A stretch of DNA of 64,000 nt, taken from assembly GCA_045636125.1 (NCBI GenBank), contig JAZTWX010000025.1, positions 50,104 through 114,103 on the forward strand, in the 5' to 3' direction. Below the pieces are notes generated by a model. That model saw nothing but the letters and a program-made list of their open reading frames with translations. It ran no database searches and was not told the origin of the DNA. The translations under genes and the position numbers were made by a program. Shown here one piece after another: positions 35,036-45,122 of the stretch. The stretch is from HGM04593 sp045636125. GTDB taxonomy: Bacteria > Bacteroidota > Bacteroidia > Bacteroidales > Bacteroidaceae. Position 1 is the stretch's first letter, and every line of letters starts with the position of its first letter.

Positions 35036-35057
35036 ATGGCGGCAACGTGGCCGCCAT
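35036..35057 (-). terminator. Hairpin downstream of rarA
   Basis: ATGGCGG pairs with CCGCCAT across an 8-base loop, and on the minus strand it is followed by AATTTATTT. It lies 5 bases past the rarA stop. Confidence 0.6.
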
Positions 35058-35061
35058 TTGT

Positions 35062-36342
35062 CTATTTGGTAAACTTTCTATCGTCGCCCCAACAATTTTG
35101 CATAAAAGCCTTTGTCTTTTGTTCGGCAGCGTTGCCCTGCGGCACCCAGAAAGAGAAGTCGCGCCCCTCGTCGGGCAGGAACTGTTGCCTCACGAAATTA
35201 CCGGGATAGTGGTGGGCATATTTATAGCCGTCGCCGTAACCAAGCTGTTTCATAAGCTTTGTGGGAGCGTTGCGCAAGTGCAGCGGCACAGGCAGATTAC
35301 CAGTTTCGCGCACCGTTTCAAGCGCCTTGTTAATGGCCTCGTAGGCCGAATTGCTCTTGGGAGAGGTTGCAAGGTATACGGTTGCCTGCGCGAGGGCTAT
35401 GCGTCCCTCGGGCCAGCCTATCTTCATCACCGCATCAAATGCCGCGTTTGCCATAAGCAGGGCGTTAGGGTTGGCAAGGCCTATATCCTCGGAGGCCGAT
35501 ATTATGAGACGGCGAGCAATGAATTCGGGAGTTTCGCCACCCTCTATCATACGCGCAAGCCAGTAGATTGCAGCGTCGGGGTCGCTACCGCGTATCGACT
35601 TTATGAAGGCCGATATTATATCGTAGTGCATCTCGCCCTCCTTGTCGTATGCCAAGGGGTTCTGTTGCAGGCACTGCACCACCTTTTCGTCTGTCACAAT
35701 AACGGGCGATTCAGCGTCAGCCTCCACCACAAGTTCAAGGATATTGAGCAGCTTGCGGGCGTCGCCACCGCTGTAACGCAACAGAGCGTCCGTTTCACGC
35801 AATTCCACTCCCCTTTCTTTCAAAACAGAGTCGGTGGTTATTGCATAGTTGAGCAAAGATAGAAGGTCCTCTTTTTCGAGAGATTTAAGCACATAGAGCT
35901 GGCAACGCGACAGCAAGGGGCGTATGACCTCGAACGATGGGTTCTCGGTTGTTGCGCCAATGAGTGTTACAACGCCGGTTTCCACGGCACTGAGCAGGGA
36001 GTCCTGTTGCGACTTGTTGAAACGGTGAATCTCGTCTATGAAGAGTATTGCACCGCCGCTCGAAAAGAGCGGCGAGTGCTTTGCTTTGTCAATAACCTCG
36101 CGCACCTCCTTAACACCCGACGATACTGCGTTCAGAGTGTAGAACGGGCGGTTGAGCTTGTTGGCTATTATCTTGGCTATTGTTGTTTTTCCCGTTCCGG
36201 GAGGGCCCCACATAATGAACGAGAGTATGCGCCCCGAATCTATCATACGACGCAGCACAGCACCCTCTCCAACGAGGTGCTGCTGCCCTACATACGCGCT
36301 GAAATCGGTGGGGCGTAATCGTTCTGCAAGTGGTTGAGCCAT
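35062..36342 (-). CDS. rarA: Replication-associated recombination protein RarA (MgsA), AAA+ ATPase
   Basis: RarA acts at stalled replication forks and is related to clamp-loader ATPases. The 426-aa protein begins PLAERLRPTDFSAYVGQQHLVGEG, then shows Walker A GPPGTGKTT, Walker B FIDEIHRF, sensor 1 (GATTENPSFEV), and the sensor 2 region. The C-terminal MgsA tetramerisation domain follows, with GSDPDAAIYWLARM, SASEDIGLANPNAL and LRNAPTKLMKQLGYG-YKYAHHYPGNFV. Length and motif order match the family throughout. It follows fhs by 7 bases on the same strand, so both may be transcribed together from the fhs promoter. Confidence 0.95.
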   Translation of the reverse strand: MAQPLAERLRPTDFSAYVGQQHLVGEGAVLRRMIDSGRILSFIMWGPPGTGKTTIAKIIANKLNRPFYTLNAVSSGVKEVREVIDKAKHSPLFSSGGAILFIDEIHRFNKSQQDSLLSAVETGVVTLIGATTENPSFEVIRPLLSRCQLYVLKSLEKEDLLSLLNYAITTDSVLKERGVELRETDALLRYSGGDARKLLNILELVVEADAESPVIVTDEKVVQCLQQNPLAYDKEGEMHYDIISAFIKSIRGSDPDAAIYWLARMIEGGETPEFIARRLIISASEDIGLANPNALLMANAAFDAVMKIGWPEGRIALAQATVYLATSPKSNSAYEAINKALETVRETGNLPVPLHLRNAPTKLMKQLGYGDGYKYAHHYPGNFVRQQFLPDEGRDFSFWVPQGNAAEQKTKAFMQNCWGDDRKFTK

Positions 36343-36349
36343 TCTCTTT

Positions 36350-38011
36350 TTAGCTGAGGCCTACAATTTCGCCGTTTACATAATCGATGTGGTTCGCCTG
36401 GGGGTCGCGGGGTAAACCGGGCATACGGATGATGTCACCGGCAATGGCAACAATCATTTCGGCACCGGCGTTGAGCACAACGTCGCGAATCTGCAGGTTA
36501 AAGCCCTTTGCGGCACCGTAGAGTTTAGCATCGGCGCTGAAAGAGAACTGTGTCTTTGCGATGCACACGGGGAAAGAGCCCATACCGAGTTTTTCGGCAA
36601 GCTTTATGCGGTCCATAGCAGGCTTTGCAAATGAAACCGATGCTGCACCGTAAATATTCTTTGCAACCTTTTCGATTTTTGTTGCCAAAGAATCCTCGTC
36701 GGCATATGTGAATTCGAGTTTCTTCGAGGGGTTCTTCTCAATTGTGTCAACCACAATCTGTGCCATCTCAACAGCACCCTCGCCACCCTGTGCAAAGGCA
36801 TTGTTTATTACGAAAGGCAAGCCGAGCTCCTGCTCCACGTGAGCCTGCAGCAAGGCCATCTCCTCGTCGGTGTCGGTAGCGAAACGGTTGAACACCACAA
36901 TAACCGACTGACCGAACGATTGCAGGTTGGCAACGTGGCGGTCGAGGTTGGCAAGGCCGTTGCGCAAACCCTCCATATCGGGTTCCTTTATTTTGTCGAG
37001 CTCCACACCACCGTGCATCTTCAAGCCCTGAGCAGTTGCAACAATAACTGTCGCGTCGGGCTGCAAACCGCTCTTGCGGCACAGGATGTTGTAGAATTTC
37101 TCAGCTCCAAGGTCGGCGCCGAAGCCAGCCTCGGTAATTGTATATTCACTGTGGGCAAGTGCCATTTTTGTTGCAAGCTGCGAGTTACAGCCGTGAGCAA
37201 TATTGGCAAAAGGACCGCCGTGAACCACAGCGGGAGTGTTCTCGGTTGTCTGTACAAGGTTGGGCTGGATGGCATCCTTCAAAAGCACCATAATTGAGCC
37301 CGCAATACCAAGCTCCTTCACTGTGAAAGGCTCGCCGGCGTATGTGTAACCGAGCAGAATATTCTCGATGCGACGGCGCAAATCGTCCTCGTCCGATGCA
37401 AGGCAGAGAATTGCCATAAGCTCCGAAGCGGGAGTAATATCGAAACCGGCCTGCTCCACAAGACCGTTGGTAGCGGGGCCGATGCCTGTGATTATAGAAC
37501 GCAACGAACGGTCGTTCACGTCGAGCACACGGCGCCACAGAATCTCTTTAAGACCGAAGCCCTCTTTTGCGTGCTGATAGAGATAATTGTCGAGCAACGC
37601 GGCAATCATATTGTGGGCCGATGTAATTGCGTGGAAATCGCCTGTAAAGTGCAAATTGATTTTCTCCATAGGGAGCACCTGTGCATAACCGCCACCGGCA
37701 GCACCACCCTTCATTCCGAAACAGGGGCCGAGTGAAGGCTCGCGCAAAGCAACCACAGCGTTTTTACCTATTTTGTTAAGACCGAGCGCAAGGCCGATGG
37801 AAACTGTTGTTTTTCCGATGCCCGCACGGGTAGCTGTGATGGCTGTTACCAGAACGAGCTTACCCTTCTGCTCGCCGATGAGGTTCAAAGGCAATTTTGC
37901 GATGTACTTGCCATAATGTTCAAGGTCGTCGGCTGCAATACCCATCTGTGCTGCCACATTTTCAATGCGTTGAAGCTCCGTTTCGTGAGCAATCTCAATA
38001 TCACTCTTCAT
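36350..38011 (-). CDS. fhs: Formate-tetrahydrofolate ligase
   Basis: Fhs joins formate to tetrahydrofolate using ATP, supplying 10-formyl-THF for purine and initiator formyl-methionine synthesis. The 553-aa protein has the normal length. It has the nucleotide loop ATRAGIGKTT, in which most family members have PTPAGEGKTT. The other conserved blocks are intact: EPSLGPCFGMKGGAAGGGYAQV, NLHFTGDFHAI, RVLDVNDRSLR, ANIAHGCNS, EAGFGADLGAEKF and the C-terminal MPGLPRDPQA. The Arg and Ile in the loop are a variant whose effect I cannot judge. A TAtcTTcG element at 38065-38072 on the minus strand is the likely promoter. The cyclo-ligase gene at 5 kb uses the same cofactor pool. Confidence 0.96.
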   Translation of the reverse strand: MKSDIEIAHETELQRIENVAAQMGIAADDLEHYGKYIAKLPLNLIGEQKGKLVLVTAITATRAGIGKTTVSIGLALGLNKIGKNAVVALREPSLGPCFGMKGGAAGGGYAQVLPMEKINLHFTGDFHAITSAHNMIAALLDNYLYQHAKEGFGLKEILWRRVLDVNDRSLRSIITGIGPATNGLVEQAGFDITPASELMAILCLASDEDDLRRRIENILLGYTYAGEPFTVKELGIAGSIMVLLKDAIQPNLVQTTENTPAVVHGGPFANIAHGCNSQLATKMALAHSEYTITEAGFGADLGAEKFYNILCRKSGLQPDATVIVATAQGLKMHGGVELDKIKEPDMEGLRNGLANLDRHVANLQSFGQSVIVVFNRFATDTDEEMALLQAHVEQELGLPFVINNAFAQGGEGAVEMAQIVVDTIEKNPSKKLEFTYADEDSLATKIEKVAKNIYGAASVSFAKPAMDRIKLAEKLGMGSFPVCIAKTQFSFSADAKLYGAAKGFNLQIRDVVLNAGAEMIVAIAGDIIRMPGLPRDPQANHIDYVNGEIVGLS

Positions 38012-38064
38012 AGTTTTTTATATTTATATTATTGAATTATTAACAACAATTATATAATTTGTCG

Positions 38065-38072
38065 CGAAGATA
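38065..38072 (-). promoter_or_regulatory. -7-like element upstream of fhs
   Basis: On the minus strand this reads TATCTTCG, one base from TAnnTTTG, 54 bases before the ATG. Confidence 0.4.
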
Positions 38073-38197
38073 GTGATTTAAGTTCAAGAAACACCCATAA
38101 AACAGCATAAATTTACTCCTCCACAACGAAACATTTTTCAGTTGAAAAGCTTTAACATTTTTTAACCAAACGGGGGGGTATTTATGAATAATTTTCA

Positions 38198-38205
38198 TAC
38201 ATTTG
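38198..38205 (+). promoter_or_regulatory. Bacteroidota -7 element for the C10 protease gene
   Basis: TACATTTG matches TAnnTTTG. It is 42 bases before the ATG at 38248 and follows a run of seven G whose role is unclear. Confidence 0.6.
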
Positions 38206-38247
38206 AAAAAAAATAAATATAAATTCAAACATAAAACCACTAAGATT

Positions 38248-41200
38248 ATGAAAAACCTTTTATTAACTTTGGTATTCTTTGTTTCGGTCAGCGCCATTGC
38301 AGGCCCCATTGACTACGAAACGGCGAAAAACATCGCCAGCGAATACATTAACAAAAAGACAGGCACGCAAAAAGCCTTGAAACACAAAGGATTTCCGTTC
38401 CTGCAAAGCAGAGGTACAACAAGTGCTGCCTCACAGCCCGAATACTACATTTTTGATGTAGAAGAGAACGAGGGTTATATTGTCGTTTCGGGCGACGACC
38501 TCTTGAAGCCCATCCTTGCACACACAGACAAGGGCTGTTTCGACGCAAGCAGCACAAACCCGGCCGTAAAATGGTGGTTGAACGCGGTAAAGGCTAATGT
38601 CACCCTCGCTCGCACCTCGCCACGAACATTTGCACAGACAGTGGGGCAAGCAAGTGCCGACAGCGACGGGGAACAAACGGAAGTTGCGCCCCTCATTACC
38701 ACCCAATGGGACCAGAGTTACCCGTTCAACATCTTCTGTCCCCAAGATATTGTTTGCGGCGAGAGAAGCATAACCGGATGCGTGGCAACAGCAATGTCAC
38801 AAATAATAAACTATTATAACTACCCGGCAAAAAGCAACGGAACAATATCCTATACAACCGAGGGGCACGGCTTTGAAATTAACGAAAACCTGGGTAATTT
38901 CACGTTCGACTACTCCAATATGCTCGACAAATATTACAACGTAACAGCCACCCCCGAGCAACACGATGCCGTAGCCACCCTTATGTACGCTTGCGGAGTT
39001 GCCGTAAACGCAGACTACTGCACATACAGAACCGGTGCATACGACGAGAATGTCACTATTGCATTGAAGAACAATTTTGGCTACAAGACTGCAACTGAAA
39101 TACACCAGGAACACTATTCACACAAGGAGTGGAACAAAATCATAAAAAATGAGCTCAACAACAGACGCCCCATTTATTATGCAGCGTCGAACGAGTACGA
39201 CCGCCACGCTTTCATATGCGATGGATACGACACCGACGGGCTCTACCACATCAACTGGGGCTGGAGAGGCAACGATGATGGATTTTTCGAGCTGACATCG
39301 ATGCTTTACAGCTTTAATGCAACAGTTATTTGCGGCCTTTCCCCCGACCTTACACAATCACCACTGGAAAACCGCATCGACTATGATGTTAATATATCTG
39401 AGGGGACAACATTCCCCCGCTCATACATAAGAGCAAAATACCACATTCAAGGGTGGTACGAGGGAGATTTGACCTGGGGACTTGCAAAAGACGGCAATCT
39501 GGTAACATACAACCCCAATAGCTACTTAAACAAGCTGGAACATGGAGTTATAACCCAAGGTGATTTGCTATTAAACATTCCCCAAAATATTCCCAACGGA
39601 GAATACAAACTTGTGGGAGTATACAAAAACCCCGCCAATGGTAAAATGGAAATAATCCCCGAGAACAGCGACGACACCGAGAACGGCAGGCTGGGACACC
39701 TCATTGTAACACTGACCGACAACAACGCAACTCTTTCCACTCCACAAGGTTACTCTCCCACAATTTTGGAAGTAACACAAATGGTAACTCCCGAAATAAT
39801 AAGCAATTCCAGCGAAACGAACATTACGCTAACATTGATAAATAAAGGTTCAAGCGACTATTTCGGTGATTTGATTATCGACTTCTACACTAACGTTGAA
39901 AACCCCGAATATTATTACGTGAGCAAGAACATACAGATTCCGGCAAATGAGACAGCTGAGTACACTTTCAGTATAAACGTGCCACAAGAGGGAGATATTT
40001 TACACACAATGATATCTACCTACGACCGCATAAATGATTTCATTACAATTCACGAAGAAGAACTCCCTATTTGCGACCTTGTGCCCGACTTTGAAGTAAA
40101 CGGAATATTCTACTCAATCATAAGCAACAAAGAGGCTACCGTTCTTGTAACCCACAGCACATATTACGAATACGCCGACGAATACAGCGGAGAAATAACA
40201 ATACCCGACAACGTTACATACGACGGAAAGACATACAGCGTAACAACCATCGGACAAAATGCATTCAACCGTTGCAGCGCCGTAACAAGCGTGACAATAT
40301 GCAACAACGTTACAACAATCCAAGACGCAGCATTCTTCAGGTGTACAAACCTTGAAAGCCTCACTCTTGGCAACAGCGTAAAAAAGATAAAGGCCAACGC
40401 ATTCAACAGCTGTACAAAGCTCACAAGTGTCACGCTCCCTGCGAGCTTGACATTTATAGGCGAAACTGCGTTCCAGTATTGCGACCTGCGCGAGGTGCAT
40501 ATACCGGCGGAGTTGACACAGCTCGGCGACTATGCCTTCACACATAACTACAACTTGCAAAGTATTACAATTGACGCCGACAACCCTGTTTACGGCATAC
40601 CGGAAGGCAATTCAGTACTGCTCGACAAGAGAGATAACGGACTCCTGTTTGGCTGGCGAGGCGCCACAATTCCCGACGGCGTCACAAGAATAGGCAACGG
40701 AGCTTTCAATGGCGTTTCGGGCATCAGTTCAATAACAATTCCCGCGAGCGTCACAAGCATCGGACAATGGGCGTTCGACGCCTGCAGGGACCTCACCGAA
40801 ATTCACGTTCTTGCTACCACTCCTCCAACCATTTATAGCAACACGTTCAACGGCTTGTACGAAAGGGTAACACTCTATGCAACTGCCGAATACGCAAATG
40901 CCACATATTGGAATTATTTCACAAAGTTCGTCATTTCGGGCGATATAAACATTGGCGATTTCAGCTACACCATCCTTTCGGAAGAGGAAAAGACCGTTAA
41001 GCTCATTGGTTACCAAGGCACCGACAGCAGAGTGGAAATTCCCCAAACAATCACAAGTAACGGCAAGACATACGACGTAACTGTTATTGCAAACAGAACA
41101 TTCTACCGCAGCAACATTGAGAGTATAGTTATCCCCAACACTGTAACGGAACTCGAACGATTGGCGTTCCAATATTGCGAAAACCTGAAAGAGATAACAC

Positions 41201-41688
41201 TCCCCGAGAGCCTCACTACTATCGGGCACGCAGCACTCTCGCATTGCGGATTTGTGAACCTGGTAATTCCCAACAGTGTCACCACAATTGCCGAATATGC
41301 CTTCGACTACTGTGGAGAACTAGAAAAGGTTATAATCGGCTCAGGAGTAACAAGCATCTCTATGCTTGCGTTCGATGGTTGCGCCAACCTGCAACATATT
41401 TACGCAATGGGCACAACCCCTGCAACAATTGTGAATAACACCTTCACAAACTACTCTGCAACGCTCCACGTTCCTTCCGGCACAAAAGCGGCATACGAAG
41501 CGGCAGACTATTGGAATGAATTTGCTGATATTGTAGAAATACAACCGGGCGAAGATCCAACAGGCATCGACAATATCATTGCCGACGAGAAGAACTGTGC
41601 GGTTTACGACCTCTTCGGCCGCCGTGTCACCGAGCTTATCAAGGGACAAGTGTACATTAAAGGCGGTAAAAAATTTATTTACCAATAA
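38248..41688 (+). CDS. Secreted C10 (streptopain-type) cysteine peptidase with BspA-type leucine-rich repeats
   Basis: The 1146-aa secreted protein has a signal peptide (about 19 residues), a propeptide region (about 20-145) with the EYYIFDVEENEGYIVVSGDD pattern, and a C10 catalytic domain. The domain has catalytic Cys178 in SITGCVATAMSQI, His320 in RHAFICDGYD, and INWGWRGNDDGFF (335-347). Beta-sandwich segments follow. From about residue 640 there are two blocks of LRR_5 (BspA-like) repeats (IPDNVTTIGENAF-type; about 10 in all), separated by a non-repeat linker. It ends in a T9SS-type tail (VYDLFGRRVTELIKGQVYI-type). Streptopain relatives degrade host proteins, and BspA repeats mediate adhesion. 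An upstream frame extension to 38203 has no ATG. Confidence 0.9.
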   Translation: MKNLLLTLVFFVSVSAIAGPIDYETAKNIASEYINKKTGTQKALKHKGFPFLQSRGTTSAASQPEYYIFDVEENEGYIVVSGDDLLKPILAHTDKGCFDASSTNPAVKWWLNAVKANVTLARTSPRTFAQTVGQASADSDGEQTEVAPLITTQWDQSYPFNIFCPQDIVCGERSITGCVATAMSQIINYYNYPAKSNGTISYTTEGHGFEINENLGNFTFDYSNMLDKYYNVTATPEQHDAVATLMYACGVAVNADYCTYRTGAYDENVTIALKNNFGYKTATEIHQEHYSHKEWNKIIKNELNNRRPIYYAASNEYDRHAFICDGYDTDGLYHINWGWRGNDDGFFELTSMLYSFNATVICGLSPDLTQSPLENRIDYDVNISEGTTFPRSYIRAKYHIQGWYEGDLTWGLAKDGNLVTYNPNSYLNKLEHGVITQGDLLLNIPQNIPNGEYKLVGVYKNPANGKMEIIPENSDDTENGRLGHLIVTLTDNNATLSTPQGYSPTILEVTQMVTPEIISNSSETNITLTLINKGSSDYFGDLIIDFYTNVENPEYYYVSKNIQIPANETAEYTFSINVPQEGDILHTMISTYDRINDFITIHEEELPICDLVPDFEVNGIFYSIISNKEATVLVTHSTYYEYADEYSGEITIPDNVTYDGKTYSVTTIGQNAFNRCSAVTSVTICNNVTTIQDAAFFRCTNLESLTLGNSVKKIKANAFNSCTKLTSVTLPASLTFIGETAFQYCDLREVHIPAELTQLGDYAFTHNYNLQSITIDADNPVYGIPEGNSVLLDKRDNGLLFGWRGATIPDGVTRIGNGAFNGVSGISSITIPASVTSIGQWAFDACRDLTEIHVLATTPPTIYSNTFNGLYERVTLYATAEYANATYWNYFTKFVISGDINIGDFSYTILSEEEKTVKLIGYQGTDSRVEIPQTITSNGKTYDVTVIANRTFYRSNIESIVIPNTVTELERLAFQYCENLKEITLPESLTTIGHAALSHCGFVNLVIPNSVTTIAEYAFDYCGELEKVIIGSGVTSISMLAFDGCANLQHIYAMGTTPATIVNNTFTNYSATLHVPSGTKAAYEAADYWNEFADIVEIQPGEDPTGIDNIIADEKNCAVYDLFGRRVTELIKGQVYIKGGKKFIYQ

Positions 41689-41720
41689 CCTTTACGCCTT
41701 TGGACAAAAGCAAGAGGCCC

Positions 41721-41767
41721 CACAAAAAAACGGATAGCCCACTACAAAGGGCTATCCGTTTTTTGTG
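41721..41767 (+). terminator. Terminator of the C10 protease gene
   Basis: An 11-bp stem ACGGATAGCCC with its complement lies inside a longer CACAAAAA/TTTTTGTG pairing, with T run after it. Confidence 0.85.
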
Positions 41768-41839
41768 CTCGCTACCAACCCGAAAAGAATTTTCACAATT
41801 TAACCCCGCCACAATAGAAAGAAATTCCTTTTTTTGTGC

Positions 41840-41847
41840 TATTTTTG
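41840..41847 (+). promoter_or_regulatory. Bacteroidota -7 element for glnS
   Basis: TATTTTTG matches TAnnTTTG, 69 bases before the glnS ATG. Confidence 0.5.
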
Positions 41848-41916
41848 TAAATTGTATTACGTACAGGGCAAAAGCCCACCCAAAAACGAGAACAGAAAAC
41901 AAAAAAGCATATAAAA

Positions 41917-43659
41917 ATGACCGAAATCAACGAAACCGAAAAGAGCGAGAAAAAGAGCGTCAGCTTTATAGAGCAGGCAATAATCGACGACATTGCCGAG
42001 GGTAAGAACGGAGGAAAGGTGCAGACACGTTTCCCGCCCGAGCCCAACGGTTACCTGCACATTGGCCACGCAAAAGCCATTTGTATGGACTTTGGAATGG
42101 CCGAAAAGTACAATGGCATATGCAATCTGCGTTTCGACGACACCAACCCCACAAAAGAGGATGTGGAGTATGTAGACGCAATTATGGAAGATATCAAATG
42201 GCTCGGCTTCGAGTGGGCCAACGTATATTACGCATCGGACTATTTCCCCCAGCTGTGGGATTTTGCCGTGCGCCTCATAAAAGAGGGAAAGGCCTACATT
42301 GACGAGCAGACCGCCGAGCAGATTGCACAGCAGAAGGGCACGCCCACCCAGCCGGGCACAAACAGCCCCTACCGCGACCGTCCCATCGAGGAGAGCCTTG
42401 CGCTTTTCGAGAAGATGAACACCGGTGAGATTGAGGAGGGCAAAATGGTTCTGCGCGCCAAAATCGATATGGCAAGCTCGAATATGCACTTCCGCGACCC
42501 CATCATCTACCGCGTCGTAAAGAGCGCACACCACCGCACAGGCACCACCTGGAAGGCCTACCCTATGTACGACTTTGCCCACGGACAGAGCGACTACCTC
42601 GAGGGCGTGACACACTCACTCTGCACACTCGAGTTTGTGCCCCACCGCCCTCTCTACGACCTTTTCGTAGACTGGATTAAGGAAGGAAAAGACCTCGACG
42701 ACAACCGCCCACGCCAGTATGAGTTCAACAAGCTCAACCTCAACTACACACTCATGAGCAAGCGCAACCTTCTCATCCTTGTGAAAGAGAAGCTGGTGAA
42801 CGGTTGGGACGACCCCCGTATGCCCACAATCTGCGGTTTCCGCCGCCGCGGTTACTCGCCCGAGTCTATCCGCAACTTTGTGGACAAGATAGGTTACACC
42901 ACATACGACGCACTCAACGACTTTGCCCTGCTCGAGAGCGCAGTGCGCGAAGACCTCAACGCACGCGCCACACGCGTGTCGGCGGTAATAAACCCTGTGA
43001 AGCTCACAATCACCAACTACCCCGAAGGAAAGGTGGAGGAGCTCACAGCCATAAACAACCCCGAAAGACCCGAGGACGGCACACACACCATTGAGTTCAG
43101 CCGCGAGCTGTGGATTGAGCGCGACGACTTTATGGAGGATGCACCCAAGAACTACTTCCGCCTCACACAGGGCCGCGAGGTACGCCTCAAGAACGCATAC
43201 ATTGTGCTGTGCACAGGCTGCGTGAAAGACGAAGAAGGCAACGTAACCGAGGTTCTCTGCGAATATATCCCCGAAACAAAGACCGGCGAGAAAGATGCCA
43301 ACCGCAAGGTAAAGAGCACCATCCACTGGGTGAGCCGAGGCCACTGCATCGAGGCCGAGGTACGCCTCTACGACCGTTTGTGGAAAGCCGAGAACCCCCG
43401 CGACGAGATTGCCGCAATTAGAGAGGAGAAGAGCTGCGACGCGCTCGAGGCAATGAAGGAGATTATCAACCCCGACTCACTGGAGGTGCGCAAAGGCTGC
43501 TATGTCGAAAAATTCCTTGCGACACAAGCACCCCTTTCATACCTGCAGTTCCAGCGCATAGGCTACTTCAACATCGACCCCGACTCGACACCCGAAAAGC
43601 CCATCTTCAACCGCACCGTGTCGCTGAAAGACACCTGGAGCAAAATAAAAGGGAAATAA
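41917..43659 (+). CDS. glnS: Glutamine-tRNA ligase
   Basis: GlnRS charges tRNA-Gln directly with glutamine, a class I synthetase reaction. The 580-aa protein has RFPPEPNGYLHIGHAKA (the HIGH motif), LRFDDTNPTKE, the tRNA acceptor-binding insertion, MYDFAHGQSDYLEGVTHSLCTLEF, and the second signature as LMSKRNL. The two C-terminal beta-barrels that read the anticodon follow, with KNYFRLTQGREVRLKNAY and FNRTVSLKDTW. The LCTLEF segment and MSKR distinguish it from glutamyl-tRNA synthetase. Its presence means this lineage need not rely on the amidotransferase route for Gln-tRNA. The TPR gene follows 15 bases later, perhaps in the same transcript. Confidence 0.96.
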   Translation: MTEINETEKSEKKSVSFIEQAIIDDIAEGKNGGKVQTRFPPEPNGYLHIGHAKAICMDFGMAEKYNGICNLRFDDTNPTKEDVEYVDAIMEDIKWLGFEWANVYYASDYFPQLWDFAVRLIKEGKAYIDEQTAEQIAQQKGTPTQPGTNSPYRDRPIEESLALFEKMNTGEIEEGKMVLRAKIDMASSNMHFRDPIIYRVVKSAHHRTGTTWKAYPMYDFAHGQSDYLEGVTHSLCTLEFVPHRPLYDLFVDWIKEGKDLDDNRPRQYEFNKLNLNYTLMSKRNLLILVKEKLVNGWDDPRMPTICGFRRRGYSPESIRNFVDKIGYTTYDALNDFALLESAVREDLNARATRVSAVINPVKLTITNYPEGKVEELTAINNPERPEDGTHTIEFSRELWIERDDFMEDAPKNYFRLTQGREVRLKNAYIVLCTGCVKDEEGNVTEVLCEYIPETKTGEKDANRKVKSTIHWVSRGHCIEAEVRLYDRLWKAENPRDEIAAIREEKSCDALEAMKEIINPDSLEVRKGCYVEKFLATQAPLSYLQFQRIGYFNIDPDSTPEKPIFNRTVSLKDTWSKIKGK

Positions 43660-43674
43660 CCCACACATTCAAGA

Positions 43675-45075
43675 ATGGACAGTAAAGGATATTTCGACTC
43701 GCCGGAATTCCGCGAACTATTAAGGAGATATGAGCAGGAGAAACACTGCTCATATTTCGCAATAGAGGAGCTGCACGACATTATGGCCTTCTACCTCTTT
43801 CAGGAGCGCATAGATGCGGCCGAAGAGATTGTCGTGCAGGCGCGTCACACCCACCCGGGCTCAACCGAGCTCGCGAAGATGGAGGTAAAATTGCTGCTGA
43901 GCAAGGGTTACCCCGACGAGGCTATGCTCAAACTCAACGACATTGGTTACAGCGACGACGATGACACCAAGCTGCTGCACGCCGAGGTGCTGCTGGCAAT
44001 GAAGGACTACAAGAATGCAAGGGACATTGCCATTGAGATATTGGGGCAGAAGCAAATTACAAAAGAGACCGCCTGCGAGGCACTCGAGCTGCTGCTCGAC
44101 TGCGGCTTTGCACAAGATGCGCTCGAAATAACCGAATATGCAATAAGGAAGCACCCGAAACAGAAATGTTTTACCGAGATAAAGGCAGAGTGCCTCATTG
44201 AACTGCAATACACCGACGAAGCCATTGCAATATACAACGAACTGCTCGACAGCTCCCCCTACGCCACATTCTACTGGGAGCAGCTGGCCCACACATACTA
44301 TATGGTGAACCGCTACGGCAAGGCCCTCGAGTGTTTCGACTATGAACTTACCATAAGCGACGATATCGAGTACGCGAGGATGATGCAGGGCTACTGCTAC
44401 TATTTTCTGCACGACTACAAACGTGCAATGGACATTTTCACAGGCCTCACCGGGAAATACCCCTCGTCGGCAATGCCGCGTTTCTACACAGCACTCTGCT
44501 ACTATGCACTGGGCAGGAAACAAGAGGCGCTGGACACGTTCGACATTATAATAGAACTCACCGACGACGGTACAATTGAGAATATGCTCGCGCGCGTGAA
44601 CCGCGCCACCCTGCTCTACGAGCTCGGCTGGATAGGCACCGCAGAGGGCGCACTCTCGCTTGCACTGCTCACCCACCCGCAGAATATGAAACAGTTGCTT
44701 TTGAGCAACGGGCCGCTGTATGAGCTGCGCGACAAGGAGAACCTCACATTCAAGGAGATGAACGTTCTCGACATAAAGGACTGGAGCGCCGGCGAAGAAC
44801 TTTTTGCCCTCGCCCGCCATTTTATGAAACACAAATACTGGGAGCTCGCAAAGAGCACGCTGCTCTACACACGTAACTTTTGCGCCGACACGACCGACAC
44901 CGACGCCTGTATCGCATACACAATGTTCCTTCTTGCCGACGAGCGGGAGAGCATTGCCCCTTACATCGCAAGTGCGCTGGATGGAAAATCGGGGCTATTG
45001 TTCGAGCTCTTCAACAAACCCTACGATGCGAACATTTCAACCGACGAGTTCCTTGCAAGCATAAAATTAGGATGA
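43675..45075 (+). CDS. Tetratricopeptide repeat protein
   Basis: The 466-aa protein lacks a signal peptide and is entirely helical. TPR-like units are visible from about residue 30 to 330 (for example YRYTDEAIAIYNELL-type, ATFYWEQLAHTYYMVNRYGKALECFDYEL, FTGLTGKYPSSAMPRFYTALCYYALGRKQEALDTFDIII). The first 25 residues (FDSPEFRELLRRYE) and the last 60 are less regular. The TPR fold makes protein-protein contacts, so a scaffold role is likely but no partner is identified. It lies 15 bases after glnS and ends in a strong hairpin. Several Bacteroidales genomes I recall have a TPR gene of this type, annotated only as hypothetical. Confidence 0.82.
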   Translation: MDSKGYFDSPEFRELLRRYEQEKHCSYFAIEELHDIMAFYLFQERIDAAEEIVVQARHTHPGSTELAKMEVKLLLSKGYPDEAMLKLNDIGYSDDDDTKLLHAEVLLAMKDYKNARDIAIEILGQKQITKETACEALELLLDCGFAQDALEITEYAIRKHPKQKCFTEIKAECLIELQYTDEAIAIYNELLDSSPYATFYWEQLAHTYYMVNRYGKALECFDYELTISDDIEYARMMQGYCYYFLHDYKRAMDIFTGLTGKYPSSAMPRFYTALCYYALGRKQEALDTFDIIIELTDDGTIENMLARVNRATLLYELGWIGTAEGALSLALLTHPQNMKQLLLSNGPLYELRDKENLTFKEMNVLDIKDWSAGEELFALARHFMKHKYWELAKSTLLYTRNFCADTTDTDACIAYTMFLLADERESIAPYIASALDGKSGLLFELFNKPYDANISTDEFLASIKLG

Positions 45076-45100
45076 CTTTTTCTGAAGTCATCCTAATTTT
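45063..45100 (+). terminator. Terminator between the TPR gene and manC
   Basis: A 13-bp stem ATTAGGATGACTT with its complement has T on the right and A on the left. It serves two convergent genes. Confidence 0.85.
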
Positions 45101-45122
45101 TATTGAAAGTATGGAGTGTCTG

